Below are positions 5,134 through 5,963 of a stretch of 5,963 nucleotides of DNA, piece by piece; the first letter of the stretch is position 1; every line of letters begins with the position of its first letter. Source of the DNA: JBOHWJ01 sp050736615 (GTDB lineage Bacteria; Desulfobacterota; Binatia; Binatales; Binataceae); the NCBI GenBank assembly GCA_050736615.1, contig JBOHWL010000075.1, positions 1 through 5,963 on the forward strand. Reading direction: 5' to 3'. The notes below the pieces were generated by a model, which saw only the letters and a program-made list of their open reading frames with translations, was not told the DNA's origin and searched no databases. The position numbers were made by a program, and so were the translations under genes.

Positions 5134-5940
5134 TCAGCGGCCCTGGAATTTAGGCGGACGCTTCTCCAGGAAAGCCTTGACCGCCTCCTTATGATCTTCC
5201 GTCAGGCCGGTCAGGCTTTGTCCGTAAGCTTCACGGTCAAGCATGGTGCGTAAGTCGGTATTGAGTGCCAGGTTCAGATTCGCCTTCATATAGCCGTAGG
5301 CAACCCGCGGACCATCCGCGAGTCCTTTAGCGTAGACGTGAACTTCATCCTTGAAGGATGCGGCGGGTATCACGCGGTTGACCATTCCGAGCCGCAGCGC
5401 TTCCTCGGCGCCTAGCACCTCGGCGGAAAAATACAGTTCGCGCGCTTTGGCGGGTCCCACCAGTTGGGTCAGTAAATAAGTTCCGCCGAAATCACCGGAG
5501 AAGCCGACGCGGGCGAAAGCGGTTCCCAGACGCGCCTCGGCGGAAGCGATACGCAGGTCGCAGGCGAGCGCGAGACTCAGGCCCGCGCCAGCCACCGGCC
5601 CGTTAATCGCGGCGATGGTTACCTTCGGTATCTCGTGGAGCAACAGGCTGGTTTCCTCGGAGCGGCGCAAGGCCGCGATACGCTGTTCAAGGGTCTGCGG
5701 GCGTCCGCCCTGCCCGCCTTCATTGCGCTCGCGCATGCGCGAAATATCGCCGCCGGCGCAAAAGCCGCGACCGGCGCCAGTCAGCACCACCACACCAACT
5801 TCCGTATCATTGGCCGCATGATGGAGTTGCTCGAGCAGGCCCGCGATCATCCCGTCGCTCAGCGCATTGAGCTTGTCGGGCCGATTCATGGTCAAATAGA
5901 GCACCCCGTCGCGATTTTCAGCGATCAAATCGTTGGACAT
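5134..5940 (-). CDS. Enoyl-CoA hydratase/isomerase (crotonase) family protein, PaaG-like active site
   Basis: This 268-residue crotonase-fold enzyme acts on acyl-CoA thioesters in the cytosol and normally works as a hexamer (dimer of trimers). CoA and oxyanion-hole elements are visible: MNRPDKLNAL (18-27), GFCAGGD (59-65) and NGPVAGAGLSLALACDLRIA (113-132). The two glutamates of classical hydratase (rat E144 and E164) align with S122 and F142, so simple hydration is unlikely. An aspartate in GFSGDFGGTY (146-155, D150) sits where isomerase-type members carry their catalytic acid. The segment AFARVGFSGDFGGT resembles PaaG-type and other Delta3/Delta2 or 2,3-shifting isomerases. The C-terminus RPPKFQGR is the usual crotonase end. 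The start ATG at 5940-5938 has a strong GGAGG 8 nt upstream. It heads the gene row seen here, 54 bp before the split-barrel gene. Substrate unknown; 'enoyl-CoA hydratase' should be read as a family name only. Confidence 0.92.
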   Translation of the reverse strand: MSNDLIAENRDGVLYLTMNRPDKLNALSDGMIAGLLEQLHHAANDTEVGVVVLTGAGRGFCAGGDISRMRERNEGGQGGRPQTLEQRIAALRRSEETSLLLHEIPKVTIAAINGPVAGAGLSLALACDLRIASAEARLGTAFARVGFSGDFGGTYLLTQLVGPAKARELYFSAEVLGAEEALRLGMVNRVIPAASFKDEVHVYAKGLADGPRVAYGYMKANLNLALNTDLRTMLDREAYGQSLTGLTEDHKEAVKAFLEKRPPKFQGR

Positions 5941-5963
5941 GAAGAAGACCTCCGCAGCGAGTT
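5941..5963 (-). promoter_or_regulatory. Ribosome binding site of the crotonase gene (window edge)
   Basis: On the minus strand the edge reads AACTCGCTGCGGAGGTCTTC before the ATG, with GGAGG centred about 10 nt from the start. No promoter can be judged because the window ends here. Confidence 0.7.

Overview
This window is high-GC bacterial DNA in which every supportable gene lies on the minus strand. The content is a crotonase, an FMN/F420-type split-barrel protein, a nitronate monooxygenase-like enzyme, an Mrp-type Fe-S ATPase with a YfhL-like ferredoxin, and a large Cys/Gly/Asn-rich beta-helix surface protein. That mix is typical of soil or aquatic lineages with large genomes that degrade acyl-CoA substrates. 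Candidatus Binatota/Binatia is my best guess, with Myxococcota, Acidobacteriota or actinobacteria-like lineages as alternatives. No 16S or other clean taxonomic marker is present, so the assignment is an inference from gene style only.

Layout in transcription order, from right to left. (1) 5940-5134: enoyl-CoA hydratase/isomerase family protein with a strong Shine-Dalgarno sequence and a PaaG-like active site. (2) 5079-4663: small pyridoxamine-phosphate-oxidase-fold protein, 54 bp downstream, with a GGAGG site just beyond a short hairpin. (3) 4662-4436: intergenic region with a stem plus T6 that reads as a terminator for the opposite (+) strand. (4) 4435-3422: nitronate monooxygenase/2-nitropropane dioxygenase family. 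(5) 3296-2244: Mrp/ApbC P-loop ATPase with an N-terminal MIP18-like domain, starting at GTG. (6) 2195-1860: 2[4Fe-4S] ferredoxin, 48 bp after mrp and probably cotranscribed. (7) 1859-1303: a 557-bp stretch without an intact gene. It contains a decayed N-terminal fragment of a GH5 endoglycoceramidase-like glycosidase (about 1645-1449) and an AT-rich presumed promoter region. (8) 1302-1: the first 434 residues of an exported CSLREA-type/beta-helix/choice-of-anchor-Q protein that runs off the left edge.

Functionally, the right half (crotonase, split-barrel flavoprotein, nitronate monooxygenase-like protein) looks like accessory catabolism of CoA thioesters or oxidised organics. The middle pair (mrp and ferredoxin) is housekeeping Fe-S cluster assembly and electron transfer. 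The left part is cell-surface material next to the debris of a secreted hydrolase. No mobile element, CRISPR array, tRNA or rRNA was seen. The least expected items are the GH5 pseudogene fragment, the near-identical 57-bp repeats inside the beta-helix gene, and the crotonase lacking both hydratase glutamates.
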